A stretch of DNA of 64,000 nt from Arenimonas oryziterrae DSM 21050 = YC6267 (GCF_000420545.1 NZ_ATVD01000002.1:700857-764856), one strand, 5' to 3'. Counted from the first letter of the stretch, positions 1 to 9,643 are shown. Notes: a model not told the origin generated them from the sequence alone. Numbers and translations: made by a program.

Positions 1-223
1 CATCGTTGCCCTCGACATTGGCGTCGATGACGTAGTCGTCGTTGAGCGTGAACAGGAAGGTGTGGCCGGTATCGATGTCGTCAGCGTAGACGCGGTCGAC
101 TTCCTCGTGGGAGCGCAGCAGACCCTTGTACTGGATCAGGCGGGTGCCTTTCTTGATGGGCGCGGCGGCGAAGACGCCGTTGCCGTGGATGGCCGAGCGG
201 CGGGTCACGATGTTCGAGGACAT
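1..223 (-). CDS. SET domain-containing protein, N-terminal part (cut by the window edge)
   Basis: The reverse strand opens with ATG at 223 and stays open to the left edge, giving the first 74 codons. It begins MSSNIVTRRSAIHGNGVFAA and continues with AAPIKKGTRLIQYKG. This R-x-S-x-x-HGNGVFA..I.KGT.L.-Y-G pattern is the N-terminal part of the SET fold, which in the family forms part of the S-adenosylmethionine pocket of lysine methyltransferases. Bacterial stand-alone SET proteins are usually 130-200 residues, so about half is missing. The catalytic NHxC region lies outside the window. It diverges from the Er-VIT gene at 339. Substrate cannot be judged from this fragment. Confidence 0.75.
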   Translation of the reverse strand, partial: MSSNIVTRRSAIHGNGVFAAAPIKKGTRLIQYKGLLRSHEEVDRVYADDIDTGHTFLFTLNDDYVIDANVEGND

Positions 224-338
224 GGAGGCATCTGGGGGAGGAAAGGCGGCATTGTCGCCCAATCGCGTCCGCTTTGTCGGCAATGAGGGGTGCGAGAACG
301 CGGGCCAGGGGCGACAATCCCCATCTCTGGAGGGACCC

Positions 339-1370
339 ATGAACGCACGCGAGAGCTGGCACGAAGAAAAGCAGTCGGCCTGGTTGTATCGGGCCCTGGC
401 GCGGTGCGAGACCGAAGCCCACATGGCCGCGCTGTTTGCACAGCTGGGCGAAGCTGCCGAGCAACAGTCGGTGCACTGGGCACGTATCGCCGGCGACGCG
501 GGCCAGGCCTTGCCGGAGTTCGTGCCTGAAGTGCGTGCGCGCCTGGTCGCCTCGCTGGCGCGCCGACTAAGCCCGCGCCGCATCAAGCCGGCCCTGGCCG
601 CCATGAAGGTGCGCGGACTCTCGGCCTACGGCAGCGGACCGGTCGGTCACGCGATGCCGACCTCGGTCGCGCAGATCGGTCGCGGCCATCAGACCGTCGG
701 CGGCGGCAATCTGCGAGCGGCGATTTTCGGCGTGAACGACGGCCTGGTCTCCAATGCCAGCCTGATCCTGGGCATGGTCGGCGCCGCGGCGAGCACCGGC
801 ACGGTCCTCGCGACCGGTGTCGCCGGCCTGCTCGCGGGTGCGCTGTCGATGGCGGCCGGCGAATTCGTCTCGGTGCGCTCGCAGCGCGAAATGTTCGAGT
901 ACCAGATCGGACTGGAAGCCGATGAGCTCGCCGAATATCCCGATGCGGAAGCCGAGGAGCTGGCCCTGATCTACGCCGCCCGCGGTCTGCCGATCGACGA
1001 GGCGCGCGCGTTCGCCCGGCGGCTCATCACCGATCCGAAGCAGGCGCTGGACGTGCTGGCGCGCGAAGAACTGGGCCTCAATCCCGACGATCTGGGTTCC
1101 CCGCTCGGGGCGGCGAGTTTTTCCTTCATCGCCTTCACGCTCGGCGCGTCCGTGCCCCTGCTGCCCTTCCTGTTCGGCGCAACCCTTCCGGGGGCCGCCT
1201 ATCTCGGCGCCGGGCTGTCGGCGGCGGGCCTGTTCGCGACCGGCGCGGCCATGAGCCTGTTCACGGGGCGCAATCCGGCCGCCGGCGGTCTGCGCATGCT
1301 GGCGATCGGCGGCGGCGCCGGGGTCGTGACCTTCGCCATCGGCAGCCTGATTGGCGGGCATCTGGCCTAG
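339..1370 (+). CDS. Er-VIT / MbfA-like iron transporter (VIT1/CCC1 family with short ferritin-like N-terminus)
   Basis: A 343-residue membrane protein. Residues 1-50 are a helical stretch rich in Glu and His (E9, E10, E24, H28, E38, E41, H46) resembling the first two helices of a rubrerythrin/ferritin-like domain. From residue 125 on it is a VIT1/CCC1 transporter: GVNDGLVSN at 131-139, AAGEFVSVRSQ at 172-182, a cytosolic acidic metal-binding stretch near 190-210, and about five membrane segments (127-145, 153-175, 260-280, 283-305, 318-338). In MbfA-type proteins the ferritin-like part senses iron and the VIT part exports Fe(II) from the cytoplasm. The reading frame extends upstream, but ATG 339 follows a clear GGAGGG ribosome site, so it is the better start. 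The position just before the SUF operon suits a role in iron homeostasis (inference). The N-terminal domain looks shorter than in MbfA. Confidence 0.8.
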   Translation: MNARESWHEEKQSAWLYRALARCETEAHMAALFAQLGEAAEQQSVHWARIAGDAGQALPEFVPEVRARLVASLARRLSPRRIKPALAAMKVRGLSAYGSGPVGHAMPTSVAQIGRGHQTVGGGNLRAAIFGVNDGLVSNASLILGMVGAAASTGTVLATGVAGLLAGALSMAAGEFVSVRSQREMFEYQIGLEADELAEYPDAEAEELALIYAARGLPIDEARAFARRLITDPKQALDVLAREELGLNPDDLGSPLGAASFSFIAFTLGASVPLLPFLFGATLPGAAYLGAGLSAAGLFATGAAMSLFTGRNPAAGGLRMLAIGGGAGVVTFAIGSLIGGHLA

Positions 1371-1389
1371 GGCGGATGCGCTCCCACGA

Positions 1390-1430
1390 TTGAGCGCAAA
1401 GCCGCCATACCGTACAATTTCGGTACGGAT
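1390..1430 (+). promoter_or_regulatory. sufR promoter with overlapping inverted repeat (likely Rrf2/IscR-type operator)
   Basis: A -35 element TTGAGC at 1390-1395 and a -10 element TACAAT at 1413-1418 are separated by 17 bases. The -10 lies inside a perfect dyad CCGTAC-N7-GTACGG at 1410-1428, which overlaps a second one, TACCG-N8-CGGTA, at 1408-1425. The layout starts ATA and resembles the IscR type 1 site class. A repressor bound here would block RNA polymerase, and the first gene is itself an Rrf2 regulator, so autoregulation of the suf operon is the simplest reading (inference). Confidence 0.6.
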
Positions 1431-1455
1431 TGATCCGTTCCCGCGGGCCACGGCC

Positions 1456-1896
1456 ATGCTGCGTGTCACCAAACTCACCGATTACGCCACGGTCGTGCTG
1501 ACCGCCTTGGCCGAACGCCCCGACCGCGTGCACAGCGCGGCCGAGCTGGCCGAGCGCGCCAAACTCGAACTGCCCACGGTCAGCAAGGTGCTCAAGCCGC
1601 TGGCGCATGCCGGCCTGGTCGAGAGTTTTCGCGGCGCGAGCGGCGGCTACCGTCTGGCCCGCGCGCCCGACCGGATCAGCCTGTACGACGTCGTCGAAGC
1701 GATCGAGGGCAAGCTCGGCATGACCGAATGCTCGGGCGAACACAGCACCTGCGAACACGAACCGCATTGCGACGTGCAGAGCCACTGGCGCCGCATCAAC
1801 GATGTCATCGCCGATGCCCTGCGCGGCATCAGCCTGGCCGAGATGTTGCCGGCGGCCGCACGTAAATCCATTCCGCTGCACCTGGCCCGGGCCTGA
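1456..1896 (+). CDS. sufR: SUF system Fe-S cluster regulator, Rrf2 family
   Basis: A 146-residue Rrf2-family transcription factor and first gene of the suf operon. Residues 1-75 form the winged helix-turn-helix, with the family features [13 protein letters not shown] near the start and [11 protein letters not shown] (39-49) in the recognition region, followed by GGYRLAR. Three cysteines, C92, C99 and C105, sit where IscR-like proteins bind a [2Fe-2S] cluster. The family senses Fe-S status and represses or activates suf genes. The reading frame is open upstream to 1351, but ATG 1456 gives the standard N-terminus and lies just after the promoter. sufB begins 7 bases after the stop, so they are cotranscribed. 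The name follows the gammaproteobacterial SUF regulator family; it is not the cyanobacterial DeoR-type SufR. Confidence 0.9.
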   Translation: MLRVTKLTDYATVVLTALAERPDRVHSAAELAERAKLELPTVSKVLKPLAHAGLVESFRGASGGYRLARAPDRISLYDVVEAIEGKLGMTECSGEHSTCEHEPHCDVQSHWRRINDVIADALRGISLAEMLPAAARKSIPLHLARA

Positions 1897-1903
1897 GGCG
1901 AGC

Positions 1904-3343
<1,440 letters not shown>

Positions 3344-3373
3344 TGTTGCAAAAACTTTTTTGAGAACGAGACA

Positions 3374-4126
3374 ATGCTGAAGATCGAAAACCTCCATGTC
3401 CGTGTCGCCGGCAAGGACATCCTCAAGGGCCTGTCGCTCGAGGTGCAGGCCGGCCAGGTGCACGCGATCATGGGGCCGAACGGCGCGGGCAAGTCCACGC
3501 TGGGCAATGTGCTCGCGGGTCGCGAAGGCTACGAAGTCGTCGAAGGCTCGGTGAGCTTCGAAGGCCGCGACCTGCTCGCACTGGCGCCGGAAGAACGCGC
3601 GGCGGAAGGCGTCTTCCTCGCATTCCAGTACCCGGTCGAAATCCCGGGCGTGAACAACACCTATTTCCTGCGCGCGGCGCTCAATGCCCAACGCAAGTAC
3701 CGTGGCGAGCCGGAACTGGACTCGATGCAGTTCCTCAAGCGCGTGCGCGAGAAACTCTCGGTGCTGCATCTCAAGGACGAGCTGCTGCATCGCGCCGTCA
3801 ACGAAGGTTTCTCCGGCGGCGAGAAGAAGCGCAACGAAATCTTCCAGCTCGCCCTGCTCGAACCCAAGCTCGCGATCCTCGACGAAACCGACTCGGGCCT
3901 GGACATCGACGCACTCAAGGCCGTCGCCGATGGCGTCAACCTGATGCGGTCGCCCGAGCGTGCCTTCCTGGTGATCACCCACTACCAGCGCCTGCTCGAC
4001 TACATCACGCCCGACGTCGTGCACGTGCTTGCCGACGGCCGCATCGTGGAATCGGGTGGTCCGCAGCTCGCGCTCGAACTCGAAGCGCACGGCTACGCCT
4101 GGGTGAAGGATCGCGTCGCGCCATGA
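3374..4126 (+). CDS. sufC: Fe-S cluster assembly ATPase SufC
   Basis: A 250-residue ABC-type ATPase that drives conformational change of the SufBCD scaffold. Walker A GPNGAGKST is at 34-42, the Q-loop FQYP at 84-87, the signature FSGGEKKR at 146-153 and Walker B LAILDE at 166-171, followed by the D-loop SGLD and the H-loop TH. Length and motifs match the family, including the family-specific ETDSGLDIDAL stretch. The last four bases overlap the sufD start (ATGA), which implies translational coupling. Confidence 0.97.
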   Translation: MLKIENLHVRVAGKDILKGLSLEVQAGQVHAIMGPNGAGKSTLGNVLAGREGYEVVEGSVSFEGRDLLALAPEERAAEGVFLAFQYPVEIPGVNNTYFLRAALNAQRKYRGEPELDSMQFLKRVREKLSVLHLKDELLHRAVNEGFSGGEKKRNEIFQLALLEPKLAILDETDSGLDIDALKAVADGVNLMRSPERAFLVITHYQRLLDYITPDVVHVLADGRIVESGGPQLALELEAHGYAWVKDRVAP

Positions 4127-5424
4127 CCGGTCTGCTCGAGTCCTTCCAGGCCGGATTCGCGGCCCTGCCCGCGAGCGCGATCGATGCGCAGGGCCTGGGC
4201 GACGCGCGCCGACAGGCGCTCGCACTGGCCCTTGCCAGCGGTCTGCCCGGTCCGCGCAGCGAGCGCTGGAAATACACGCCGCTGCGCGCCCTGTCGCAAC
4301 GCGACTTCCGCAGCAGCGCGGCGACGCCAGCCATCCATCCGGCCGTGCTTGCCGACATTCCGTCGCCGCGCCTGGTTTTCGTCAATGGGCAGTTCGATGC
4401 GACGCTCTCGCAGATCGCGGATCCGGCACCGGGCTTGTCCGTGCAGCCGCTTTCGCAGGCCTTGCATGCGAATGGCCGGGACGCAGCCGCCTGGCTCGGT
4501 CGTCGCTTTGAACAAGTCGACGAGACCTTCGCGCAATTCAATGCCGCGCTCGCGATCGAAGGCGCACTCGTTCGCGTCGAAGCGAAGGCGCAGATCGCCG
4601 CACCGGTGCATCTGGTGTTCGTCGGCGCTCCGTCCGATGCCGATGTCGCCGCGCATCTGCGCCACGTCCTCGTCGTGGGCGAGAACGCGCGCCTGACCGT
4701 GGTCGAACACCATCTGGCCACCGGCGCGCATCGACACCTGGGCAATCATCTCGTGCAGGTGCAGCTCGACTCCGGGGCACACCTGCTGCATGCCCGCGTC
4801 CAGGACGAGGACGCCGGCGCCACCGTGATCGCACGCACCGACGCCGAACTGGGCGCCGACGCCGACTACCGGCGCGTGGACCTGGAGCTCGGCGCCGCGC
4901 TGTCGCGGCACGAACTCAATGTCGAACTGCAGGGGGCGCGCGCGACCTTCGGCTCTGGCGGCGTGCTGCTTGCCGGCGGCCGTCGTCATGTCGATACGCG
5001 CTTGGGCATCGTGCACACCGCCCGCGACACCACCTGCGACCTGCTCTGGCGCGGCCTCGCCGCCGACCGCGGTCGCGCGGTGTTCCATGGCGGCATCCTT
5101 ATCCGCGAAGGGGCGGATGGCACCGAGGCTGCGCTGTCCAACAAGAATCTCCTGCTGTCCGACGGTGCCGAGATCGATACGCAGCCCGTGTTGGAAATCT
5201 ACGCCGACGAGGTCAAGGCCGCGCATGGCGCGACGATCGGACGCCTCGACGACCAGCACCTGTTCTATCTGCGGACCCGCGGCATTCCGGAGACCCAGGC
5301 GCGTGCGTTGCTCACGCTCGCCTTTGCGCGCGAGGCCCTCGGCCGCCTGCGCGACCCGGTGCTCATCGAGCAACTCTCGCCGGTGCTCGAAGCCCGCCTG
5401 GCCCGTCTGGAGACGAGCGCATGA
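4123..5424 (+). CDS. sufD: Fe-S cluster assembly protein SufD
   Basis: A 433-residue SufD, paralogue of SufB and partner in the SufB-SufC2-SufD scaffold. The C-terminal domain ends with the family pattern KAAHGATIGRLDDQHLFYLR followed by TRGI, equivalent to the SufB end but lacking the SufB cysteine, as expected for SufD. The N-terminal third carries the usual RSERWKYTPL motif. It overlaps sufC by four bases at its start and sufS by four bases at its end, so the three genes are translationally coupled. Confidence 0.96.
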   Translation: MTGLLESFQAGFAALPASAIDAQGLGDARRQALALALASGLPGPRSERWKYTPLRALSQRDFRSSAATPAIHPAVLADIPSPRLVFVNGQFDATLSQIADPAPGLSVQPLSQALHANGRDAAAWLGRRFEQVDETFAQFNAALAIEGALVRVEAKAQIAAPVHLVFVGAPSDADVAAHLRHVLVVGENARLTVVEHHLATGAHRHLGNHLVQVQLDSGAHLLHARVQDEDAGATVIARTDAELGADADYRRVDLELGAALSRHELNVELQGARATFGSGGVLLAGGRRHVDTRLGIVHTARDTTCDLLWRGLAADRGRAVFHGGILIREGADGTEAALSNKNLLLSDGAEIDTQPVLEIYADEVKAAHGATIGRLDDQHLFYLRTRGIPETQARALLTLAFAREALGRLRDPVLIEQLSPVLEARLARLETSA

Positions 5425-6647
5425 AGCCGGTCGCGATCGATTGGGACGCCCTGCGCCAGGACTTCCCGGTGCTGGCGCGCGAAGTGCACGGCAAACCGCT
5501 CGTGTATTTCGATTCCGCGAACACCTCGCAGAAGCCGCGCCGCGTGATCGACATCACCGATGCGTTCTACCGCGAACACAACGCGAACATCTCGCGCTCC
5601 GTGCATACGCTGGGCATGGAAGCGACCGAGGCCTACGAAGCGGCGCGCAAGAAACTCGCAGCCTTCCTCAATGTGCGCGGCGAAGACCTGGTACTGACCT
5701 CGGGCACGACGCAGGCGATCAACCTGGTCGCGTACAGCTATGCCCTGCCGCGGCTGACCGCCGGCGACGTGATCGTGCTCTCGCGCATGGAGCACCACGC
5801 CAACATCGTGCCCTGGCAGCTGATCGCCGAGCGCACCGGCGCGAAGATCCGCGTCGCCGAGATCACCGAGACCGGCGAGCTTGATCTGCCGGCGCTGTAC
5901 GCGCAGCTGACGCCCGAGGTGAAGATCCTCGGACTCACGCAGGTGTCCAATGTGCTCGGCACGGTGAACCCGGTCGCGGACATCTGCCGCGAGGCGCGCC
6001 GGCGCGGCATCGCCACCGTCATCGACGGCTCGCAGGCCGTGCCGCACCGGCCGGTCGACATCGCCGCGATCGGCTGCGATTTTTATGCCTTCACCGGCCA
6101 CAAGATGCTCGGGCCAACCGGCACCGGCGCGCTGTGGGCGCGACGCGAACACCTGGACGCGATGCCGCCGTTTTTCGGCGGCGGCGAAATGATCCGGGAA
6201 GTCCGTTTCGAGAAGACCGTGTTCAACGATCCGCCGCACAAGTTCGAGGCGGGCACGCCGAACATCGCCGGCGTGATCGGACTCGGCGCGGCGGTCGAGT
6301 ATCTCGACCAGATCGGCATGGCCGCGATCGAGGCGCGCGAACAGGAACTGCTCGCCTACGCCACGACGCGGCTGAGTGCGATTCCCGGCCTGCGCATTTT
6401 CGGTGCAGCGCAGGAGAAGGCCGCCGTCGTGTCCTTCCTCGTCGACGGCGCGCATGCGCACGATCTGGCCACCCTGCTCGACCTCGAGGGCATCGCGGTG
6501 CGTTCGGGGCATCATTGCGCGCATCCGCTCATGCAACATTTCGGCGTGGCGGCCACCTGCCGCGCCTCGTTCGCTTTCTACAACCGCTTCGACGAGATCG
6601 ACCGCCTCGCGGTCGCAATCGAAAAAGCCCGCAGCCTGCTGGGATGA
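5421..6647 (+). CDS. sufS: Cysteine desulfurase SufS (group II)
   Basis: A 408-residue PLP enzyme that removes sulfur from L-cysteine and holds it as a persulfide for cluster assembly. The PLP lysine is K228 in FTGHKMLGPTG, and the catalytic cysteine is C366 in the group II signature RSGHHCAHPL. Other conserved parts are the TSGTTQAIN PLP-phosphate loop and MEHHANIVPW. Group II desulfurases normally need a SufE or SufU partner; none is encoded in this window. It overlaps sufD and the next GNAT gene by four bases each. Confidence 0.97.
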   Translation: MKPVAIDWDALRQDFPVLAREVHGKPLVYFDSANTSQKPRRVIDITDAFYREHNANISRSVHTLGMEATEAYEAARKKLAAFLNVRGEDLVLTSGTTQAINLVAYSYALPRLTAGDVIVLSRMEHHANIVPWQLIAERTGAKIRVAEITETGELDLPALYAQLTPEVKILGLTQVSNVLGTVNPVADICREARRRGIATVIDGSQAVPHRPVDIAAIGCDFYAFTGHKMLGPTGTGALWARREHLDAMPPFFGGGEMIREVRFEKTVFNDPPHKFEAGTPNIAGVIGLGAAVEYLDQIGMAAIEAREQELLAYATTRLSAIPGLRIFGAAQEKAAVVSFLVDGAHAHDLATLLDLEGIAVRSGHHCAHPLMQHFGVAATCRASFAFYNRFDEIDRLAVAIEKARSLLG

Positions 6648-7183
6648 TCATGGCCGATCCGACACACTCTTTCCGCCTGGCCACCGTCGCCGATATTCCC
6701 GCCCTCGTCGCCTTGGTCGAATCCGCGTATCGCGGCGACGCCAGTCGCGCGGGCTGGACGACCGAAGCCGACATGCTCGAAGGCCAGCGCATCGACCCCG
6801 AGGGGCTGGCGCGCGACATCCACGCCGCAGATAGCCGCGTGCTCTTGCTGGAACGCGACGGCGAGATCCTGGCCTGCTGCCATCTGCAGAAACAGGGCGA
6901 AGCCGGCTATTTCGGCATGTTCTCGGTCAAGCCGACCTTGCAGGGCGGCGGCGTTGGAAAGCTGCTGCTCAACGAGGCCGAGCGCCAGGCGCGCGAGGAC
7001 TGGCAGTGCCGGCGCATGGAAATGACGGTGATCGACATCCGCGACACCCTGATCGCGTTCTACGAACGCCGTGGCTATCAGCGTACCGGTATCCACAAGC
7101 CGTTTCCGTATGGCGATGAACGCTACGGCCTGCCCAAGCGCGACGACCTGCGTTTCGAAATCCTCGCCAAGCCGCTCTCGTAA
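6644..7183 (+). CDS. GNAT family N-acetyltransferase in the suf operon
   Basis: A 179-residue single-domain GNAT protein. The acetyl-CoA motif A region is FSVKPTLQGGGVGKLLL (about residues 93-109), with the Q-x-x-G-x-G/A pattern, and a typical motif B with FYERRGYQRTG follows. ATG 6644 overlaps the sufS stop by four bases; a second in-frame ATG lies at 6650. The coupling to sufS suggests cotranscription with iron-sulfur assembly, but the substrate is unknown. The family includes protein, small-molecule and antibiotic acetyltransferases, and nothing in the sequence picks one. Confidence 0.8.
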   Translation: MIMADPTHSFRLATVADIPALVALVESAYRGDASRAGWTTEADMLEGQRIDPEGLARDIHAADSRVLLLERDGEILACCHLQKQGEAGYFGMFSVKPTLQGGGVGKLLLNEAERQAREDWQCRRMEMTVIDIRDTLIAFYERRGYQRTGIHKPFPYGDERYGLPKRDDLRFEILAKPLS

Positions 7184-7204
7184 CTCTCTCGCGCGAGACA
7201 CCTC

Positions 7205-7519
7205 ATGACCGACTGGATACGGGTGTGTGCCACCTCGGACTTGCTGCCTGGCGAGTTCCAGGTGGCGTTCGACGGCGATACCGCGATCGCCGTCTTCAAC
7301 ATCGACGGCAGCCTGTACGCGGTCGAGGACATCTGCACGCACGACGGCGGCGAACTGGCCGGCGGGCCCATCGAGGGCTTCGAGGTCGAGTGCCCGCGTC
7401 ACGGCGCCAAGTTCGACCTGCGCACGGGCGAGGCCCTGTGTGCGCCGGCCTACGTGCCGATCGCCAAATTTCCCGTCAAGATCGAGAACGACCAGGTCTG
7501 GACACGCGACGACCGCTGA
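7205..7519 (+). CDS. Rieske-type [2Fe-2S] ferredoxin, SUF-associated
   Basis: A 104-residue Rieske ferredoxin of the kind found as electron-transfer subunits of non-heme iron oxygenases. The cluster ligands are C44-x-H46 (CTHDGG) and C63-x2-H66 (CPRHGAKF). It has no membrane anchor, so it acts in the cytoplasm. It sits 21 bases after the GNAT gene and belongs to the suf operon. Similar small ferredoxins at the end of suf operons are thought to supply electrons for cluster assembly, but this is inference from position. No oxygenase subunit is nearby. Confidence 0.85.
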   Translation: MTDWIRVCATSDLLPGEFQVAFDGDTAIAVFNIDGSLYAVEDICTHDGGELAGGPIEGFEVECPRHGAKFDLRTGEALCAPAYVPIAKFPVKIENDQVWTRDDR

Positions 7520-7557
7520 TCCCCACCCCATCCCACTTTTCCACGAGACCGCTCGCC

Positions 7558-8193
7558 ATGAATGCAACGCCGCCCCGCACCAAGCCGACGCGCTGGTATC
7601 CGATCGTCCGGCAGATCCACCTGTGGGTCGGCGCCTGGGGCGCGATCGCCGCGATCCTGTTCGGTTTCTCCGGCGTCGTGCTCAACCACCGGTTCGCGAT
7701 GCAGTTGCCGCAGGGTGAACGCACGCCGGGTGAGCCAGTACGCATCACCGTGCCGGAAGCCGCCCGCGCGACGCCCGAGGCGATGGCGCAGTGGCTGACG
7801 CAGGACCAGGGCATGACGCCGTTGATGAAGCGCGTTCGCCCCGCCGTGCCTGCTGGCGACGGCGGCAATGCGAGCGAACCCGAGCAGTGGCAATTCTCCG
7901 GCGGCAGCGCCCGCGACAGCTGGAGCGCCGACTACGCCGCCGGCGATGCCAGCCTGGAAATCGAGCGCACCCACCACGACTGGCTCGCCTCGCTGGTGCG
8001 CCTGCACAAGAGCGGTGGCGGCGGCATCGCCTGGATCGTGCTCGGCGACAGCTTCGGCATCGCGATGACCTTGCTCGGCATCAGCGGTATCGCGATGTGG
8101 GCGCGCGGTCGTCGCCCGCGCGACATGGTCGTCAGCGTCCTGGCCGCCGCCATCGTGGTCATCGCCCTGGTGCTCGGACCGGGCCTGCTCTGA
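7558..8193 (+). CDS. PepSY-associated TM helix protein
   Basis: A 211-residue membrane protein. One membrane segment lies near 24-44 (WGAIAAILFGFSGVVLNHRF), an extracytoplasmic stretch of about 110 residues follows, and two segments lie near 160-178 and 184-203. The first segment with following H-R-F and the later WLASLVRLHKS are features of the PepSY-TM family, which includes small members related to the iron-regulated reductase-like PiuB. The gene starts 38 bases after the ferredoxin and may be the last gene of the suf operon. It converges on the HutD gene with only three bases between stops. Function is not established for this small form. Confidence 0.7.
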   Translation: MNATPPRTKPTRWYPIVRQIHLWVGAWGAIAAILFGFSGVVLNHRFAMQLPQGERTPGEPVRITVPEAARATPEAMAQWLTQDQGMTPLMKRVRPAVPAGDGGNASEPEQWQFSGGSARDSWSADYAAGDASLEIERTHHDWLASLVRLHKSGGGGIAWIVLGDSFGIAMTLLGISGIAMWARGRRPRDMVVSVLAAAIVVIALVLGPGLL

Positions 8194-8196
8194 TCG

Positions 8197-8787
8197 TCAG
8201 CGCGCGATCAGCTTGATCAGCAGCAATTCGCCACCGCCGTCGAGAATGACGCGGTGGTTGGCATGGCTGTGCGAGGGTTCGATCAGGGCGGTGTCACCCT
8301 GCTCCAGGCGCGACGGCAGCAACTGGTCCTTGAACGCGCACTGGCCCGAAATCACGTAGACGATCCAGCGCACGTCTGCTTCGGAAAAAAACACCATCGG
8401 GCCGACCAGCGGCCGATGCAGTAAGGTCGCCTCGATGCGATCGCGGCGCCAGATCAGATTGAAATCCTGTGTCGGACCGGAGACGAGTTGCGCGGACAGA
8501 TCGCGCTCGCCGGAGAACCGGTGACTGCCGTGCGGCGGCATCAAGTCGACCTGGCTGCCATCATCGGCAAAATCCAGACGCATGCCCTCGCCGGACAGCA
8601 GCACGAGTTCGCGATCGCAACCTTCAAAGCGCGAGAACGGTCCGGGTTTGTCGACCTCAGCGATCGACACCCGCCAATCCCAGGCCGTGGTTTCTTCCGG
8701 CCAGCGCAGGATCTCGCGCGTCCAGCCCAGTCCATTCTTCCACCGCTCACGGCGGTACTCGTTGGCGGGGATGAGGTGGATGTTCAC
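8197..8787 (-). CDS. HutD/Ves family cupin-like protein
   Basis: A 196-residue protein with the HutD-family start Y-R-RERWKNGLGWTREI and the later strand-rich cupin fold (ELVLLSGEGMRL, HRFSGE, DFNLIWRRD). In Pseudomonas hutD lies in the histidine-utilisation operon and is thought to set an upper limit on flux; the E. coli relative Ves is a cold-induced protein of unclear role. No hut genes are present here. It is transcribed convergently with the PepSY gene. Family assignment is sound; function is not. Confidence 0.8.
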   Translation of the reverse strand: MNIHLIPANEYRRERWKNGLGWTREILRWPEETTAWDWRVSIAEVDKPGPFSRFEGCDRELVLLSGEGMRLDFADDGSQVDLMPPHGSHRFSGERDLSAQLVSGPTQDFNLIWRRDRIEATLLHRPLVGPMVFFSEADVRWIVYVISGQCAFKDQLLPSRLEQGDTALIEPSHSHANHRVILDGGGELLLIKLIAR

Positions 8788-8849
8788 GACCGCATTGTGG
8801 GAGCGGCCGGGGCGGGCCGCAAGCGGGGTGCGGGGTCATGGGAGCGGGT

Positions 8850-9371
8850 CTAGAGAGCGCAGATGCTGTCCGGGCGTGCGCCGATCCACGCGGCGTCCCA
8901 ATACGGGTAGTTCGCAATTTCGTCCACCAGTCCGGCGCGCAAGGGATTGGCGACGAGGTAGCGCGCGGTTTCTCGGACGCCTTCGTCATTGTGCAGGGCG
9001 TGATCGTGGAAGCCGCGATTCCATAACCAACCATTGATACGGAAGCACTGAGGGACGGCGCGCGCTGTGACAGATTTGAACCGCCCCATCAGCGTCGAGA
9101 GATCATCATCACGCCCCAGTCGGACCAGGCCATGCCAGTGATCGGGCATGAGCACCCAGGCGAGCAGCTGACTGTCGCGCCAGAGCCAGGGTTGATGAAG
9201 TGCTTTGCAGACAGCGAACGAAACTTCAGCATCGCGAAAAATAGTGCGGCGATACATCGTCGTGGTGGTCAGCAGGTAGGCCTGTCCCTCGAGGCTGGTG
9301 CGGTGTTTTCGGAGAGCCTTGCTTCCCGGCATCGTGGAGCCTGGGCGAGTTTCTTGCAGTGCATTGGCCAT
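8850..9371 (-). CDS. REP-associated tyrosine transposase (RAYT)
   Basis: A 173-residue Y1-transposase-like protein. The HUH metal motif is H78-W-H80 in MPDHWHGLV and the candidate nucleophile tyrosine is Y138 in ARYLVANPLRAGLV. Both are typical of RAYT proteins, which nick single-stranded REP hairpins. ATG 9371 follows GGAGG at the right spacing; the frame extends further to a TTG at 9383. Upstream, at 9416-9589, lie four REP elements, the expected arrangement of a RAYT with its REPs. The protein looks complete. Confidence 0.9.
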   Translation of the reverse strand: MANALQETRPGSTMPGSKALRKHRTSLEGQAYLLTTTTMYRRTIFRDAEVSFAVCKALHQPWLWRDSQLLAWVLMPDHWHGLVRLGRDDDLSTLMGRFKSVTARAVPQCFRINGWLWNRGFHDHALHNDEGVRETARYLVANPLRAGLVDEIANYPYWDAAWIGARPDSICAL

Positions 9372-9415
9372 TGCGGCCTCCAAGGTCGTGTGGCGGCATC
9401 CGGGCAGGGCGCGCT

Positions 9416-9589
9416 TGTGGGAGCGGGCCTGACCGCGACCGGGACTGAAGATCCGGGGAGGTCTCCAGTCAAAAGCATCGCGGTCAGGCCCGCTCCCACA
9501 AAGGCAAATCAGTCAAAAGCATCGCGGTCAGGCCCGCTCCCACAAAGGCAAATCAGTCAAAAGCATCGCGGTCAGGCCCGCTCCCACGA
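9416..9589. repeat. REP cluster beside the RAYT gene (one inverted and three tandem copies)
   Basis: One REP copy lies at 9416-9439 (TGTGGGAGCGGGCCTGACCG and onward) and three in the opposite orientation at 9474-9500, 9518-9544 and 9562-9588. The last three are part of a 44-base tandem unit starting with AGTCAAAAGC at 9467, 9511 and 9555. The core GTGGGAGCGGGC..CCGCGA forms a short hairpin and closely resembles Pseudomonas REP sequences. Diverged copies occur elsewhere in this window (13012-13083, 42852-42877). Confidence 0.9.
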
Positions 9590-9597
9590 CAACAGAG

Positions 9598-9629
9598 AAA
9601 AAACCCGCGCCGCCCTAGTTCGGCGCGGG
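9598..9629 (-). terminator. Rho-independent terminator of the comEA-like gene
   Basis: Read on the minus strand, the stem CCCGCGCC / GGCGCGGG (9622-9629 with 9604-9611, ten-base loop) is followed by six T residues (9598-9603). It begins 14 bases after the stop of the ComEA-like gene and separates it from the REP cluster. Confidence 0.85.
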
Positions 9630-9643
9630 CCATCGTCTGCCTG

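Noticed and set aside
3344..3373. A terminator between sufB and sufC
   Set aside because: There are A and T runs but no stem, and the genes belong to one operon.
9467..9589. Tandem direct repeats that look CRISPR-like
   Set aside because: The 44-base units are identical throughout, with no unique spacers, and match REP elements; no cas genes are present.
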